Shown here in pieces: positions 1-15,100 of a stretch of 64,000 nt of DNA; the first letter of the stretch is position 1, and the number at the start of each line of letters is the position of its first letter. A model generated the notes under the pieces. The model was not told where the DNA came from and did no database searches. It worked only from the letters and a program-made list of their open reading frames with translations. A program made the translations under genes and the position numbers. The stretch lies in assembly GCA_005281725.1 (NCBI GenBank), contig SSBO01000009.1, positions 5,828,303 to 5,892,302 of the forward strand, written 5' to 3'. This DNA comes from Wuchereria bancrofti (taxonomy: Eukaryota > Nematoda > Chromadorea > Rhabditida > Onchocercidae).

Positions 1-12
1 TGGCATCTCCTC

Positions 13-18
13 TTTATT
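13..18 (-). promoter_or_regulatory. Candidate poly(A) signal of the MAX-1-like gene
   Basis: AATAAA on the minus strand about 110 nt downstream of the stop codon at 128-130. Position and match to the consensus are the only evidence. Confidence 0.45.
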
Positions 19-127
19 AATACTTAGTGAAATTATGGGCACTTTTCTTTCAAATAATAACGATGAGCAGAAAATGTCATAAAAACAATATAAAATTATG
101 CATTAATATTCAAAGCTGTGTACATAA

Positions 128-3100
128 TTATGAGTTTCGTATCGAAAGTTTCGAAACTAATTTCTGGCACCGAATATATTCTGCCAAATGACACGTCAGC
201 TGGAAAAATTACATTTACCATAATTAAAACCGTTCTAATATTGCTTTTATAAAACAAACTTTTATCGCAGAAATTTCAACCAAAAAAACGCATAAGTCAC
301 TTTTGGAGATTGTTTGACTCATGAATTAGAGTTTCGACTAAAAAACCAGGTAAAATAACCTGGTCAATATTTCTTGCAGGCATTGAAAAAGTCAATCTTT
401 CTCGGGTTGTTTCTTCAGGATGAGCTTGAGGCGGGAGTACTCTTTCAATGGTGAGCATAAAATCATTGCGATAACCACCGAATGAGACTAGTCGATGGTA
501 AGGAATACTTCTTATGAGATCCTGTAAATTTCACAAGCACAATACAAACCATTTCAATCATGAATATTTTGTTTAAATATAGTGATCAAGTAAACATAGC
601 CAGTATTTCCCAAATGAATTTTTCCGAGGGGAAATATTAAGTACATACCATAATAAGGCGGCAAATATAAAACTACCGCTACTGCAAAGTCTTTTTTGGC
701 ACTAAATCTCTCGACTTCTAAAGACCACTATACGCAGACATATTCTACGCACTAAGATAATTTACTCCTGTCTTTCGATCACAACTATATAGAAATGAAT
801 ACTAACAAGCTGACGAAAACTGAGCAAATGAACGCCTTGATCATTGAGGGCAATGAACAAACTTTCGTCGTTACGCATTCTCATTCGTGCTTCCGTAATA
901 AATGATCCGAAAAAGCGCCACTTACGCAAAACAACCAGTATCATGCGAATGCAATCCACTGTCGAAGTATCTCGCAACTGCGACCAATTCGTTTCAAGAT
1001 TTAATCTGAAATCCATGTCTGCATAAACTGAACAAGAATTTTGTCTGCAAACTTTTATTGTAATCTAAACTAGTACTAAAAAAAAAAATCTTTTTTTGAA
1101 ATTAAAATCACAGTACCCAAAGTAGACTAGAAATTTAAGTTAATCTAACCTTAACAATCTTTCACAACCAACATCCAGCAGCTTTGAAGGATAATAAGAG
1201 GTTATAATTTCACGGAACTGTTCATCGGATATCGTTCCCATGTCTCCAAACTTGAGCTGAAGTGTATGCCACCATCAGAGACAAATGGAATAGAAGTAAG
1301 TATAACTATGTTACATATAACTGCACAAAATATTACAATAATTTACTTGTGCATAAACAGCTGCTAGCTCCTCTGCTAATTCGCTGCTCAACGGTACTCT
1401 TCCAGCAACAATTTCACTCGCCATCCGATGTACCAAAAATGTGCGTTCTGTCGGTGTTTCCGAAGAGACCAGATGACTCCAATACTGTCTCTGTCGAATA
1501 GATAACTTTATCCGAGCAACATCCTCAGTGACTCGTCCACATTTATTGTCCATCAATTCACGTTCCCAACGTGATATGCAGTCACACAACTGAAAAACAA
1601 CTCAATTTTTCAACAGCATTGTTAAGTTCTCAATTATTTCAGGAAAACTGACAAAAGATTTCAAGAAAATAAAGTAGCTATTATAAAATTATAACATTAG
1701 AGCTTACTTTCTGTTTGTCCTTTAGAAAAAGATAAGAATTCCGTTCTAGGGGATCTTCCACGTATAAAGCGTAACCACTCAGAAGCGCTGGTCGTAAACC
1801 ACATTTCACACATAAAGTTGACAAACAGTCAGCGATAAGCGTAGAACCATCAAAATCGATAACCTTAAAAGTTTTTTGGGTTAACAATACTCTTAATTTA
1901 TTTCATCATTAATGATCAACGACAAAAACATCAGTTCTTGAAAAGTAAAAGCATACTATGCAAAACATAAAATTATTGGTGCATTATCCATTTTTTGTGG
2001 CTCACTTGGTATTCATTAGTTGGTAGCAGTACTGGAATACTATGTGGCATATTAGTTGAAGTTGGATCTCGTGTTAATATGGAGATTGCCTCAAGTTTAC
2101 TTGGTCCTTCTGCTCGTCCACGTGCTTTCAGACAGCGATTAAAAGCACGCAAACAATATAATGCAAAATTACCTTCATCACATCTTAAAAAATTGAAAAA
2201 TTAAATACAATAACAGCATGAAAAAAAAAATACAAATCATTATAAATATAAATTATGGAGCTGCAGTAACTTTAGCTTTAGTCACTTTAGTCGAAAATTT
2301 AGAAATAAATAAAACTGATCACAAATAAAAATGAAAAAGTAAGAATGCAACATACTTCAAAATAGAAATATGAAATCGAAACCTTTTTCCACTCCATCTT
2401 TCGATGTGTCGACGAAGCAACCATAAAAGCGAATACTGTCGGGGTGTAAATAATGGTGTTGTTAAAGCCATTAATTTCCAAGCCTGAAAGCAACTGAAGT
2501 TTCCATAAAATTTGAGCAGAATGAAAATTACTGTCAAGAACAATTACAAGACCATAATCGAACTTGAATGAAGAATGGTAATTTGTAACTAGTAATACGA
2601 AATAAATTGTGTTAAATAAAGTTCTGTCGAATGCGAGTATTAAAGTTGTATTTAGCTATGCTAGCATGCAATAAAAACAAATCTGTAATCTCAACTAAAA
2701 ACAAAATCAGCATAGCAAGAGGGAAGCAATATGTACTTGAATTCCATACGACATTGAACCAGACGTTAGCTTTATCAAATTAGCATAAAGCTCATTTCTG
2801 AGTAAGTTACTGGACATCGCCGTAGTAAGAATATTTTGCGCAAGATCAATATGGTACTGAACCCCTGTTGGTCTCATCAACACCGAAGTAAACATGAAAC
2901 ATGCTCGACCAAGTTCCAGTGCTTTCTTTTTCAGCATTTCATCTAATATTGTTGTTAATGTTTCCTTTGGCTTTTCTTCACATGCTGTCAAAAGTACGTC
3001 ATTCCACAATAAATCTTCTAAAGAGGAAATGCAATAAGACGAAAGTTGTAATGTTATCCTTTCTAATAAAAGTGGGTAAAACCTACTGGCAGATAATCAA

Positions 3101-6100
3101 ATTCATTCCTCAATTAAAACTAAAATGCAATATAACGAAAAAACTTAGGAATTTACATAAATCTTTGAGAAACAACAAAAAAGCTAAGAAACTTCACGTC
3201 TTTAGTCTTATGTAAAAAATAACTAAAAACAATAAAAAATAAGATTCACTCTTCCTTCCGAACAGCAAACAAATTCGAAATTTCCGATTAGATTATTCGA
3301 GAAATAACAAACAAACTGTTTCGCTAGTTACGAATGCATCAAAAAAATGTTTTTGTCGAAACACTGATAATCTCATACACATTCGATTCCGAAATAAGAT
3401 ATTTTGTATATTAATAAATAAAAAACGTTTCAACTAAAAGACCATTACCGTCATCTACATTTTGTGCCAACATCCTTTGTATGAGTACCTCGAAAGCAGT
3501 TCCACTAAATATTACATCATTAGCGGCCTTTTTCAAAAAATAGATCCATTTATCCTTCTCTTCAGCACTTCGCAAAACAATGTAAACTGGGTCGGCGTTT
3601 GCAATCTAAATCAGTAGGGGTGTAAAAATGGGTACATAGCATGTTACCTTACATTAACTCCAAAAATCTAGCAAATTATTTCAGTGGAATCAAAAACAAT
3701 CCAAAAATATTAATGATAACAAAGACCTCAATCGAGACAGTGTGATCAAAATCTTTCGTATGATTTTCATTTTGCTCATCAGAACTTCCACTAGATTCAT
3801 CAGCAGCAGTTTTTATTTTCTCACAGATATGTGCACCTCGGAGATACATGTGGGAACACGGGACCTAAAAATGAACATGCTATAGTAACGTTTTCTAGCA
3901 AAAACCGTACTGAATTGTATATTTAGCTCTGCATCATACTAATGTAAAAAAAAAGGAATGAAGAAAATGACGACATGGGACACTAACTCGATCATCAGAG
4001 CTCTTGAAAAACAGCAGTTTATTATCTACTATGGATGCGAAAAAACGTCTTGTACTACCACATTTTGCCTGAAATCCATTATACAGTAGTTTTTTTAACT
4101 ATTAAAACAAGGAAAAATATTTTTGCTCATATCTGACAAAGAATCTTAGCCACTTAATTAACGAAACTGATGCCGTTAATTCCACCTAAGCAATTTATTA
4201 TTTGGCAAAATCATTATTAAAAGCATATAACGATAAAATATCAAATATTGTATAACCTTTATGACATAACCATTAATGTCGGCATTAAGCCCTGTGGCAC
4301 GCTGACTAACTTCAGAAATCGTTGTAGTACGCAAACTACGTGTTAGAAGAGCAATCCACTCATTAGTAGCACGATCTGATTCAGCTGCATAACAATATTC
4401 GCTATTTGCTGTTGTTACCTATAAAAGTGGGTAAAGAATGGCTTTCATCTCGCATCTCTTTTAAAAAAACTTCCGGATTTGTTTATTTTGCTACTTATTT
4501 CTTTTATTATAGTGACAGAGAATAGTAAAAAGGTGTTGAGAAATGGAACTTTAATAAAAACCTGTAAACCATAACCCATTTTATTGACCAGCTTTGTGAC
4601 GGAACGAATATCGGACACTGCAATTCTAACCAGTGGTTCCTCGCCTTTTAAATGATTTTTCTGAAAAATTGTTTCCTTGGATGAAAATCCGGATGTTAAG
4701 AAGCAACGAATAAAAGGTACGTATAGGCCTTTAGATTTTTATTAATCTGATTTCAAATTCAACAAACACTGCTTTTTCTAACATGATAGAAATTACGGAA
4801 TTGAATACTGAAAAGATTGCAATGAAATCTGAAATAAGAAGAAAATTGAATGATATTCGCCGCAATTAACTAAGAAGAAAATTGAATGATATTCGCCGCA
4901 ATTAACTAACCTGAGTTCTATATAAAGTAAGAAAACCATTCTTGAACACAAAGTAACGCCTTTTCAACGACTTGAGTCTGCTATCAGACATCTGTATCAA
5001 ATACCCACATTTTTCTAGCTAAAACAGCAATTATTTGACCAAAAGATTTAAGAAGCAAACATTTTTCGGGAATGTTGTTAGTTTGCAAATAAAAAATAAG
5101 GAGTAAACAACCTACGGGTTCAGTAGAATTGATCAGAGTTGCTCTAATATCCTGATTTGCATCTGGTGGTACTGCATAATCCCCTTCCTTGATATTAGTG
5201 AAATCAATGCGACTTTTATGCTGATTTAATGATCTTGAACTTTCACCGGAACCACGTGAAGGAGAGGAGCATAAGTCACTTGTCTATAAGATATCCATTT
5301 TTATTTCGGTGGCTTGAGAACTAAAAAATTTTATCCATTAAATGGATGAAAATTACTTAGAAAAGGGCTACTCACATTATCACTCATATTTCTGTTCAAG
5401 GTACCACTGCATTGAGCCAATTGATCTTCATTTATCACTGTACTAAGACAGCGTTCTGCTATTTGATATAATTTGGTTTCCTGCAAAATACTTGATTATA
5501 TACGTTAGATTCGACTTGACTTCCTGTAGGATGATTAAAACTGTGAAGATGTATTAAAATTTGTGTCTCAGACAATTATCAATACTTACCCATTGACTCG
5601 GTGGCTTATGCAATGGCAGCGCAGGAGGATGTTGCATCATTGTACTGTAGGTATCTGATCCTAACAGAAAAAGTTCGTTCAGATTTACATAATCGGCAAC
5701 ATCCCTGAAAATTTCAAATACAATAAAAATTGCTGACAATAACTCATCTCTCAACTTTCTACCTGACATAATATTTGCAATCTGTGTTAGTTATTCAAAT
5801 CAGAAAGGTTGGTGCAGCGTTTTGCAGTAAGCCGTCGATGGATTAAACGAAACGGTTTAACTGATTTTTTTTCTCAACAACTTAAGCATGTCACAACTAT
5901 TAGGAGACTCAGCACAGGAAAATTAGAAGAATGATAATAGTAGACTTGATTATGGTCGTCAAATGTCCAACTTTTTGTTCTTGAATTATAATGACAAATT
6001 TTTTAAAAATATTAGAACAAAAAACTTTAGAGAATTTCACAACACTCTTCATTTGCGCCCATTCCCGTAAAAAATACCGGGAACAGAGAAAACCAAGTTA

Positions 6101-9100
6101 AATGTTGAATAAAATGCAGCTGTGCTCTTAGCTTACCTCAAGGAACAAGTTTCATTATTTCAAGTTGAAAGAGTTTTCAGTGATGTTAATTTATTACAGA
6201 AGGAAAAAAAATCATCGATTTTCCCAACCTTCTTGAATTATGACTCATCTGTTTCAAAAACATGTTTGAACACAATATTTAAAACCAAAAGTTATTAGTC
6301 TAGAGCCTAAAATCTTAAGTTATAGTTAAAAATGTTACGAAAATTTGGATTCGCTTTCTTCGTATTTCTCTTTTCTCGTTCCTGCCAGTCGACTTTCGTC
6401 CTTAGTAATGGTTACTTTTTCCAGCATATACGATATTTTACCTGCTCATTTATCATTTATTTTTCAAAACTAACTTTCCTCATTGTATACGATGGTATAT
6501 AATTCCGACTAGATACTGATGACTTGTTATTACATTCGAAAAAATAGCCATAAAACAGTCAACAAAAATAATGGAAAACATACTTTTCAGGGGACTCCGA
6601 ATAATCGATTTCATCGAAAAATTCATCATCCTCTCTATAATCATTTTCCTCGCCATACGAGTTCAAACTATCCCTTTCAATCTGAAACTTGGAACGTCGA
6701 CAATTTCGCTCTGTACACTAAACTAATTGTCGGTGGAAAAAACCAAATGATCCTAGTCATTTTATTCAAATTTCATATTGAAGTTTGCTGATTCAGAAGA
6801 CTTTTAAGACATTCAAAAAGTAACATTCCATCATAAATATTGGAAACAAAATTTGCTTCAGTTCATCCCTAACTTTATTTAGGAGCATATTTAAGGAAGA
6901 ATTTAGGTAAGCTCTTAAGACAGAGTACACAATTTTGCAAACAGCAACAAAGATTAGGGTCGAAACTTAAAGAAGTGCTACTTAGAAAAAAGCTGATATA
7001 TCATAAACGACGGATTTATTTCAAAAGAGGGTAAGTTGATCAAACATAATTATTTTTGAAATGGGAAAAATATTTATAAAGTCCAAATGTTATGAATCAG
7101 ATATGATTAGGCGTCATTTCGCTGTCAGCCGACTATGCGAGATTTTACGATTTATTGGAGAAGTGACTTTCTTATATCATGAATGATATAAAGATGATTA
7201 TGCCGAATAAGACATTAATACATTAATGAATGAAGAGAGCTCATCCCTATAAATTAGAGTAACAAATGAATTGATAAACAACAGTTGAAAAACTAACAAA
7301 AATGCTATGGAAAAAATTTCAAAAAAGGGAAGTAATGAAGCATCTGAACATGATAGGTGAATAAAAGACGGGAGAAGTATGAGGAAAAAAGAAATGATAA
7401 ATTAAAAATGTGCAAACCACAAGCACTGACACTTTATTTTACTTTCCCACTTCTGAACATTTCACATAAATCTCCAAAACTTAACCACACAGCAAGCGAT
7501 GAAACAGCGGTTCTAACAGTATTCTAACGGAGCAAAAAAATCTTAGAAACTAGTTAGGCAAATAAATTTTCACAGCCTCCTCTTTAACACACCTGCTTTT
7601 GAGCAATTATTTAGACCACCAAGATATAGTACATCTTATCATTTTTTTAAACTTAATTGAAAAATACTGCGGGAAGAAAAAAAAAATCTAGGGATTGAGT
7701 TATAAAAATATTTCTTATCTAATCCTAATCCATTCTAATATAAGAAATACCGCCATTTAAATAATTTCAATTCACTTCAACAGATCAAACAATTGTTCCA
7801 TAATTTAAATCTTCAAAACATTAGTACCACTAACCAAATCTTTTTTTAATTACTAAATTAAGAAAAAGATGAACGTGACAAGCAATCGAAAATTCTTTTA
7901 GCGATTTCAAAAACAAAAACGGTGAAGAGAATCAACCACTGGAGCATTCAATCGCAGTACTACTCATTTTAGATTTTAGAACGCGTTTGATTTTACGTAG
8001 ACAAATCAAACTTCTTTATTTCAAAACTGAAGGTAATTCTAAATACAGAAGCATTTCAAATAGTGTGTTTGAACTAAAAAAGGAAGAGGTGCAAAAAATA
8101 TATATATATATATATATATAAACATTTCTATGAACTCAATGCCAAATAGTGGCGGAGAAATTTCTTTTCTTATTGACGAATTGCAAAAGCACTTCTAATT
8201 TTCAAAAATATTGCCAGAAAACACTTCAAAACTATTGTTTATAATCACTTCTACAATATACAAACTAGCACTCCCTAAATATTTACAGATGTTTCATTTC
8301 TTTTGCTATCCAGTTGAGAATAAGTTGGATCAATATGATAAACTGGAACGATTTTTCAAAAGTATATCATAAACTTTCCTTCAAACTTCTCAACGATATG
8401 AATATACGGAAACGCTTAAACCAAATTGATTTCCTAAAATTTATGAAAACAAAGTCTTACGGTTACTGGATCAAGTGGCCTTGAAGGCTTTGTTTTTCGA
8501 GGAGTTGGTATTGGTTTCAATTTCTCTTCACGTGGTGAAGAATCAGTAGTTGATGACGTTTCATCGCTCTGCTTTTCCCCTCTTCCTTGCGATGAACTGT
8601 GCATACGAACTGAAAATAAGAAATTAAATCTTCCAGAGGAATGAAGGAAAAATAAAAAACAGAGTTCGAAGTTCTGAAGCTAGAAATGTCTGTAGTATCT
8701 TCTCAATAATAAAGAAAACAGTAATTTGCTTTTAATTCAATCTTTTATATCAAGTGATTTGAATCACTTAGCTTCCACTTTTTGCAAATTTCCTGAATGA
8801 TTTAAAAACTGTGTTGAAGTACAATGTTGGGTCTCCTGTTTTCAAATGGAAATAAAAAAAACTTCTTTTTCTCGAAAGCTGTCCTAGTTATATAATGTTG
8901 AAAACTCTGACCTAAACGGTAATGAGAATAGGCTCAAGGCAATGAGATAATAAGCTTAAGTAAATGAGATTTTGAAAAGTGATTTTTAATACTCAATTGG
9001 TTCGACTTAAATAAAATAGATCTTTAATAATGGAATAGACTGAATTATGTCTTCTGACGAACAACCTACTAACCTGAGAACTCCTCGAGGAAATACAGAT

Positions 9101-12100
9101 ATATCTTAGCATATGCGGCTAACATACATCGATTAGCACATTAATGATGCGTTTCGTTCTGATTAGCGTAAAAATGACTCAAAAATCGACCATTTAAATG
9201 TAATAAAATTTGAAAAAAACTTTAAATAAAATGTTATCCAGCCATATCAGAGAATTAGCTAGGCTTTTTCGAATGTTGCAGTGACTTGCCTTTACCGAGA
9301 GCAGAAGCTGACTGCGTCATCATCATGTGGTCTATCTTTTTCTCCCATGTATCGTCAGATGTTAAACCGCTGTCATCCGATGTTCGGTCCATCATCGTTA
9401 AAGACAATGCTCCCTGAAAATGTACCAATCAAGAACTATTGGAAATCAAAATCACAATCTCACAATATCATCATTAACGACAGTAAAGGCAGCCAATCTC
9501 GAAACGCCAATGCCCATTTGTTCTAAGATATTTCGCTAATATATGCCGAAAACTGCTACCGTTTCATTAAAAGAAGAAATGGTTAGCTGCAATTGATTCA
9601 ATCACTGACACCGTATCAAACGTACGGAATGATAACTATACCGTCACGGAATTACAGAAGAGAGCAGAAGTTTGCCAATGCTTTGCTCGATCAGCGCACG
9701 ATTTGAGCACCTGTAGCTGAGCGGTACATTTCAGATTTTGTAGTCGTAAACGTTCATTCTGCTCCTCTAACTGAAAAAGTACTGTATTACCATAATTCTA
9801 TCCGCAAGCGCTCATTTCAAATCGTTTAAGCAAGCAGACATTTTACAGTTCAAAAAGGGATGACGTATAATCATCAAATGACAAAATTAATTTGACAAGA
9901 ACCTCCTTCAGTACTCTAAATTAGTATATTGTAGGAGTTAGTTATATGGAAGCGGTAAGGAAATGTGGAAAGTACCGTCTGAAAGTGGAAGGACGGAAAT
10001 ATCAGATAAGCAACTTCTAATTCTTGCAGAATAGGAAAGGCAGCAAGAGGAATGGAATGTCACAAGTAACGATTTAGATGACAAAGAGAGAGAAGCCAAA
10101 ACAAACAGAAGATGAATTCGACTTTGACTGAAACTAATTTTGTCACTGTTTACGAGTAATTAACGGTTGACACGTTAAAGAGATCGAAGTGAGTAATATT
10201 CAGATATTCAAAATTTTCACTAAATCATCTAAAACTTTTCTTAAATGCCAGTTGCTCTCTCATACACAGAGAATGTTTCAAATAATTCAACAAATGTGAT
10301 ATATTATTTAATCAAAGACAGATTTAACAGATTTGAAATGGGCGAAATATAAAGGGACTTGAAATATTAATTTTGAAATCTATGAAGGACAAAAATACTG
10401 AAAAAACAGTGAAATCAGAATTAAAAATTTATGTGATTTTGCTAAAGTCAAAAAATGGAGAACAACAAGCACGACTGCAGTCGACTCGTTGTATCGCTGA
10501 AATTGTCTCGTCTCGTCTAGAATTAATGCACAACATATTCATATTAGCCGATAGTGGTTATAAGAGTGAGCTAGTAGAAGAAAAATCGAAGAATGAAAAA
10601 AAAAAAAATGAGAAATGATGAAATGATGGCAACCTTGCTGATATTGCTAATCCATCACTTCTTACTGATTGTGATTACCTTCAAGTCTCTTTGCTTTATC
10701 ATCTCATTTGCATACTCTTCATTTATGTTCCCTACTTTTATATCAAATTAATGACCAGAAAAACTTAAGCAAATTTCATTCTTACTTCATTTCATATAAG
10801 TTAACAAGTATGCAAATTAAAATAAGGGATGATATCAGCGAATAATGAAGAGTTCCCTGATATAACATGCAACTAAAAGGAAGGCAATGCATACGTGAAT
10901 ACTTAACGTAGATCACTTCGCGATCACATAAACAAATTAACTCTTTCAGTTTGAGTTATATCAGAAATGTTACGCTCCAAGGAACAGTGGGAATAATGGT
11001 AATCTCTTGCCATCCAAATGCAATTACGTACACTATAATGGGAATAAATTTGTGTACATCACCAACCGGACGTAACTACTAATTACTTCAAATCTAATCA
11101 CTCTCTAAAAATTAACTAAAATCGAAGAAAGCCAAAAGACTAAGTATTCGTGGTCAGAATTTTCTTCTATTAGATATTATAATCGATACTAAATTTCAAA
11201 AACAATCAAAACTTCGATGAATTAAATATTCCTACAAGTTTTTCATTTGTGTTGCTAGGAATAATAATGTGATGGGAATATTTCACGGTAGTAACGTAAA
11301 TGGAGATTTTTTGCAATCGGCAAATACAGAATGAGACATTGGCAACAAAAAAAGTGAAGATGTCTAGGCTAAAACTATTTTAATGACTGGCTTCAGGATG
11401 GAACGAAGAAAAAAGAGGAGCAACTGGCAATAATGAATATATTGATGACATTGGCTTCAAAACAAAACAGGTAATGTCAGTTATTTATCGAAGTGCGCAA
11501 AAATGCATAATTGCCATTGTACCTGCTTTTCGTTCCCACTCCAATCAACAACAACTATTCATTTATCATTTCGGTTTACAGAAAATTTTCCTCAACTGTT
11601 GAAATCATTGTATGAATAATGAGAAGGGAGGAGGAAGTCACATAAAAGATTCCGATTCCAATTCAGCAAATTTATCAAATTGACAATTTGATATTACGAT
11701 TCTGTCACATTACCAAAAAGCTATTTAAGTAAGCAAATCTCCTATGCAAAAAAGGACCATCTTTTGAAGCCAATGTCACCAATATATTCCTTAACTATTA
11801 GTGTGTCCCTCTCTTTATATTAGTTGCAGTGGTTAGATTGACACGACATACAATTTCATTATCATCTCTTACGTCAAAAATATCTAAACAACTTATGTTC
11901 ATTTCATAGTTATTGAATCAATCATATTTTCCACAAATAAATCTCTGTATCACAACCAATTAACGCTTCAAGAAGATGCTACTATTTCGATTCGATCTCT
12001 CTAAAAATGAATTCTCTAACAAGAATGAGTTCTCAGTTCATTTCCTTTACCTTACATTCATCCTATTCAGTCTGCAATAAATGTCAAGTGAAAAGGACTG

Positions 12101-15100
12101 AACGAAATGCGATTGACACTTTAGAAAAAGAGAAGCATAGTGAAATTAAGCTTTAACCATATGTCTTTGCATAAGAAAATGGACAAGAAATGACCGGTAT
12201 TTCTATGAAACTATGAAATAGTCGGACGAGATTCAAGAATGGAAATCAAGATTCAGAACAATTATAATGTAAAGGAACTGCTTGTTCGTGTAAGAATGCG
12301 ATCAGCTAAGGTGACCATACTTCCCGAAATTTTTTCGTGATAAATTTAAATTTATTACTCCATGGTTTTGTTCTTCAAAACAACACAGCATATATCTACA
12401 AACTTTTATTATGTTTTCTGAAGTTAAAAAACGTAGAGAAAAAGTAGATGGATCACGCCTGAATGATAATCATAAAAATCCAAAACATATGCGAGATAAT
12501 ATATAAATTATTGCAACTATGATAACTTCAATATCTCTAGATAAATCCCTCCTTAGCTTCATGTTGGAGATGAGATAACACTGTTACATATGTCGCCTAG
12601 CATGAGCATGTCAAGATTTGTCAATTTCTCGTTTCCTTTGAGAATTAACCCTGCGACAGCTTCAAAATCATGAATAGCTTCAAAAATATGGAAATGTTTT
12701 AGCATAGAAATTTTTATGTGAATTACCGAAAAACACCTTCCGCCAAAGGTGCAAACTTTTGTTACCATTGCCAACTGACATCATTATTTTAGCAGATGCA
12801 AAAGCCGCATAGCAACCACAACTGCTTGTAGCAGTTGATTTTCATTATCTGAGTTGCGCCAATGCAATTCAGCAGCATACAAAAGACGACGAATATATTT
12901 CTAAGAGAAAGACGGATGAGGGGAAACTGACTTACTGGTTCTTCTGTCTTAATAGACTTAGAAGAGAGAGAGAGGGAGAGGGAGAGAAAGTGCCACATTG
13001 CGCCCTATTGGTCATGAGAATCTCCTCTTTCTTTTATCATTTCTTTTTCTCATTTTCAAGGAAACAGAGAATTTTTCCTTTTCTTCGTTTTCTCTTGCTT
13101 ACATAATTAGTTGTCCTCGGTTTGCTGGAGACAAGACAAAAGTAAAGTGAGCGACAAAAGATGGCCTTCAGAGAAGTTTTCAACTAAAAACTTTCCCCAT
13201 CAATTTAACGGAATTTCAAATGTGAGGTTTAGAAAATGTTTCCAACATATAAGATAGCAACACGTATTGGTCATCAAAATATCCTATAATTTAAACACAT
13301 GCACAAAAATGAGTAAAATAATGCATTATTTTTGCAGTCTGTAATAACGGTGATAGCATGATTAAAATGACTGAAAAAGTGATTTCTCGAGAGTAATAAG
13401 TTTCATATTACTTGTCATTTACATCACGTCGAGATCAGAAGTTTTAAAAACCAATCAAATTGTTATACAAAAATTGTTGGACTGCAAAAGTAGAGCGTGG
13501 CAAAAGGAATTGAATTGAAGAATTTAGAACGAATGAGTTATTTATTGAGAAATGAATCAATTATAATTTTTAGCAATAATGTTCCTTCATCTTCATTATG
13601 ACATGGTTTCGGAAATGTTAAAGAAGTTCCTCTGTATTCACAACTATAAACAGATGGAATCAGAGGAGTATAAAAGGTCGTTAGAAATTACTGTTAAAAG
13701 CCAGGTGAAATCAGAAGAATAAAGCATGATAGACCATTCGAAGTTACAATTAGAACTACTGACATCAGAAACAGATAGGGAATGATTACACAATAGAATA
13801 CAGTCAAAGCTTTGGTACATTCATTCTTTTTGAAAGTAGGAAAAAACTATAATCGAAATTTAAATTAATTTGAAGAGCGCAAGCATATAGTTAATGTATC
13901 TTATAATAGGTAAAGCAAATATTGATTCTCTCTCTGTCTCTGCTAAGCATATATGTTCTTTTAGATAGTATAAATGACGAAATGGGAAAAGAAAATCATT
14001 TTGACAGAAGAGAATTCGAAATAAATTTAAACAATTAGCAAACAGAAAATCATTCTTACAAAAGGAAGTTCATTCCTCTTCTTGCAACATAATTATTTGG
14101 GTCTATACATTTTGTTTACGCGAATCGATGCGGGAAGTACTAGCCAAGCAACACTCGTTGAGGATAGATGTATCATGCTAGTCCTATGCACTTTTGGATA
14201 ATTCACACTTAGATTGAATATTTTGTTCAGAAGACAAGGCCAATAGATTAGTAGCTCTTCTTCAAAATTTGAACCGAATAAGCATTGACCCATAAAAATA
14301 TCCATTAAGTTTATAAGCATATTTACATAAATGTTGCAAATCAGAATTTTCAACTGAAAAGAATTGTAAATCAGAACATTATCCATCCCTCCCATTTGCT
14401 GCTCTTTCCACTTCTAAGCTCCATTTATTGTCTATGAATTAGCGAAATTTATGAATCTTCAAGCAATAAAGTCACCCTATTTGGAGCTCTCTCGTTTTAT
14501 TAGAACTATCTAAATTGAAAACTAACTAAACAAATCGTTGAGATAGAAATCGAAGAGAAATATGTCTTACGCAACTTGAGGTAAAATGTAAAGATTTGTC
14601 AACATGAAATAATGATATGATATACAGCAGCATAACAACATAACTAAAAATGGTTAAAAGTACTTAATATTCCTATAACTACATTCTCCTTATCCCTTCC
14701 TCCTTTTAAATCATTTGATCACCAGCAAATTACATCTAAAATATTTCACAGATCTATAAGATCCAATTCGAGAAAGCAATACACTTCAACACATGCAAAG
14801 TACTTCAGAATTAAATTCAAAAAAATTTCATAGCACAACTAGAGATAGCAAATAATATAAGTGGAAATACATAAAAAGTCGAAGATTAATTCAAGGTAAC
14901 TACTTTTCACACCGAGCTATCTCTATCTTTATAGTTCCGATGGAATAGACTTCTAAATTTATAAAATGAGCAAAAATAAAAAAAATAAAAAATCACAAAC
15001 AAATTGTAAATTTAAGATTAATAACATCATTTCTACTTCTAAAAGAATCTTATCACTAACTCTTCTATGACCATTTACGGGTGATCTGTCATCGAGCATT

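Noticed and set aside
1995..2204. 69-codon plus-strand frame with protein-like C-terminus
   Set aside because: The opposite strand is a MAX-1 exon (2006-2183) that spans the MyTH4-FERM junction and fits the frame of its neighbours.
6519..6791. 90-codon plus-strand frame
   Set aside because: It is the shadow of the acidic MAX-1 exon at 6584-6681, which is needed to restore phase between the exons at 8461 and 5704.
9281..9526. 81-codon plus-strand frame
   Set aside because: Antisense to the MAX-1 exon at 9296-9413, which has splice sites and a continuous frame.
10373..10618. 81-codon plus-strand Lys/Glu-rich frame
   Set aside because: Ends in an A-rich run, has no splice or poly(A) context, and lies in the MAX-1 intron.
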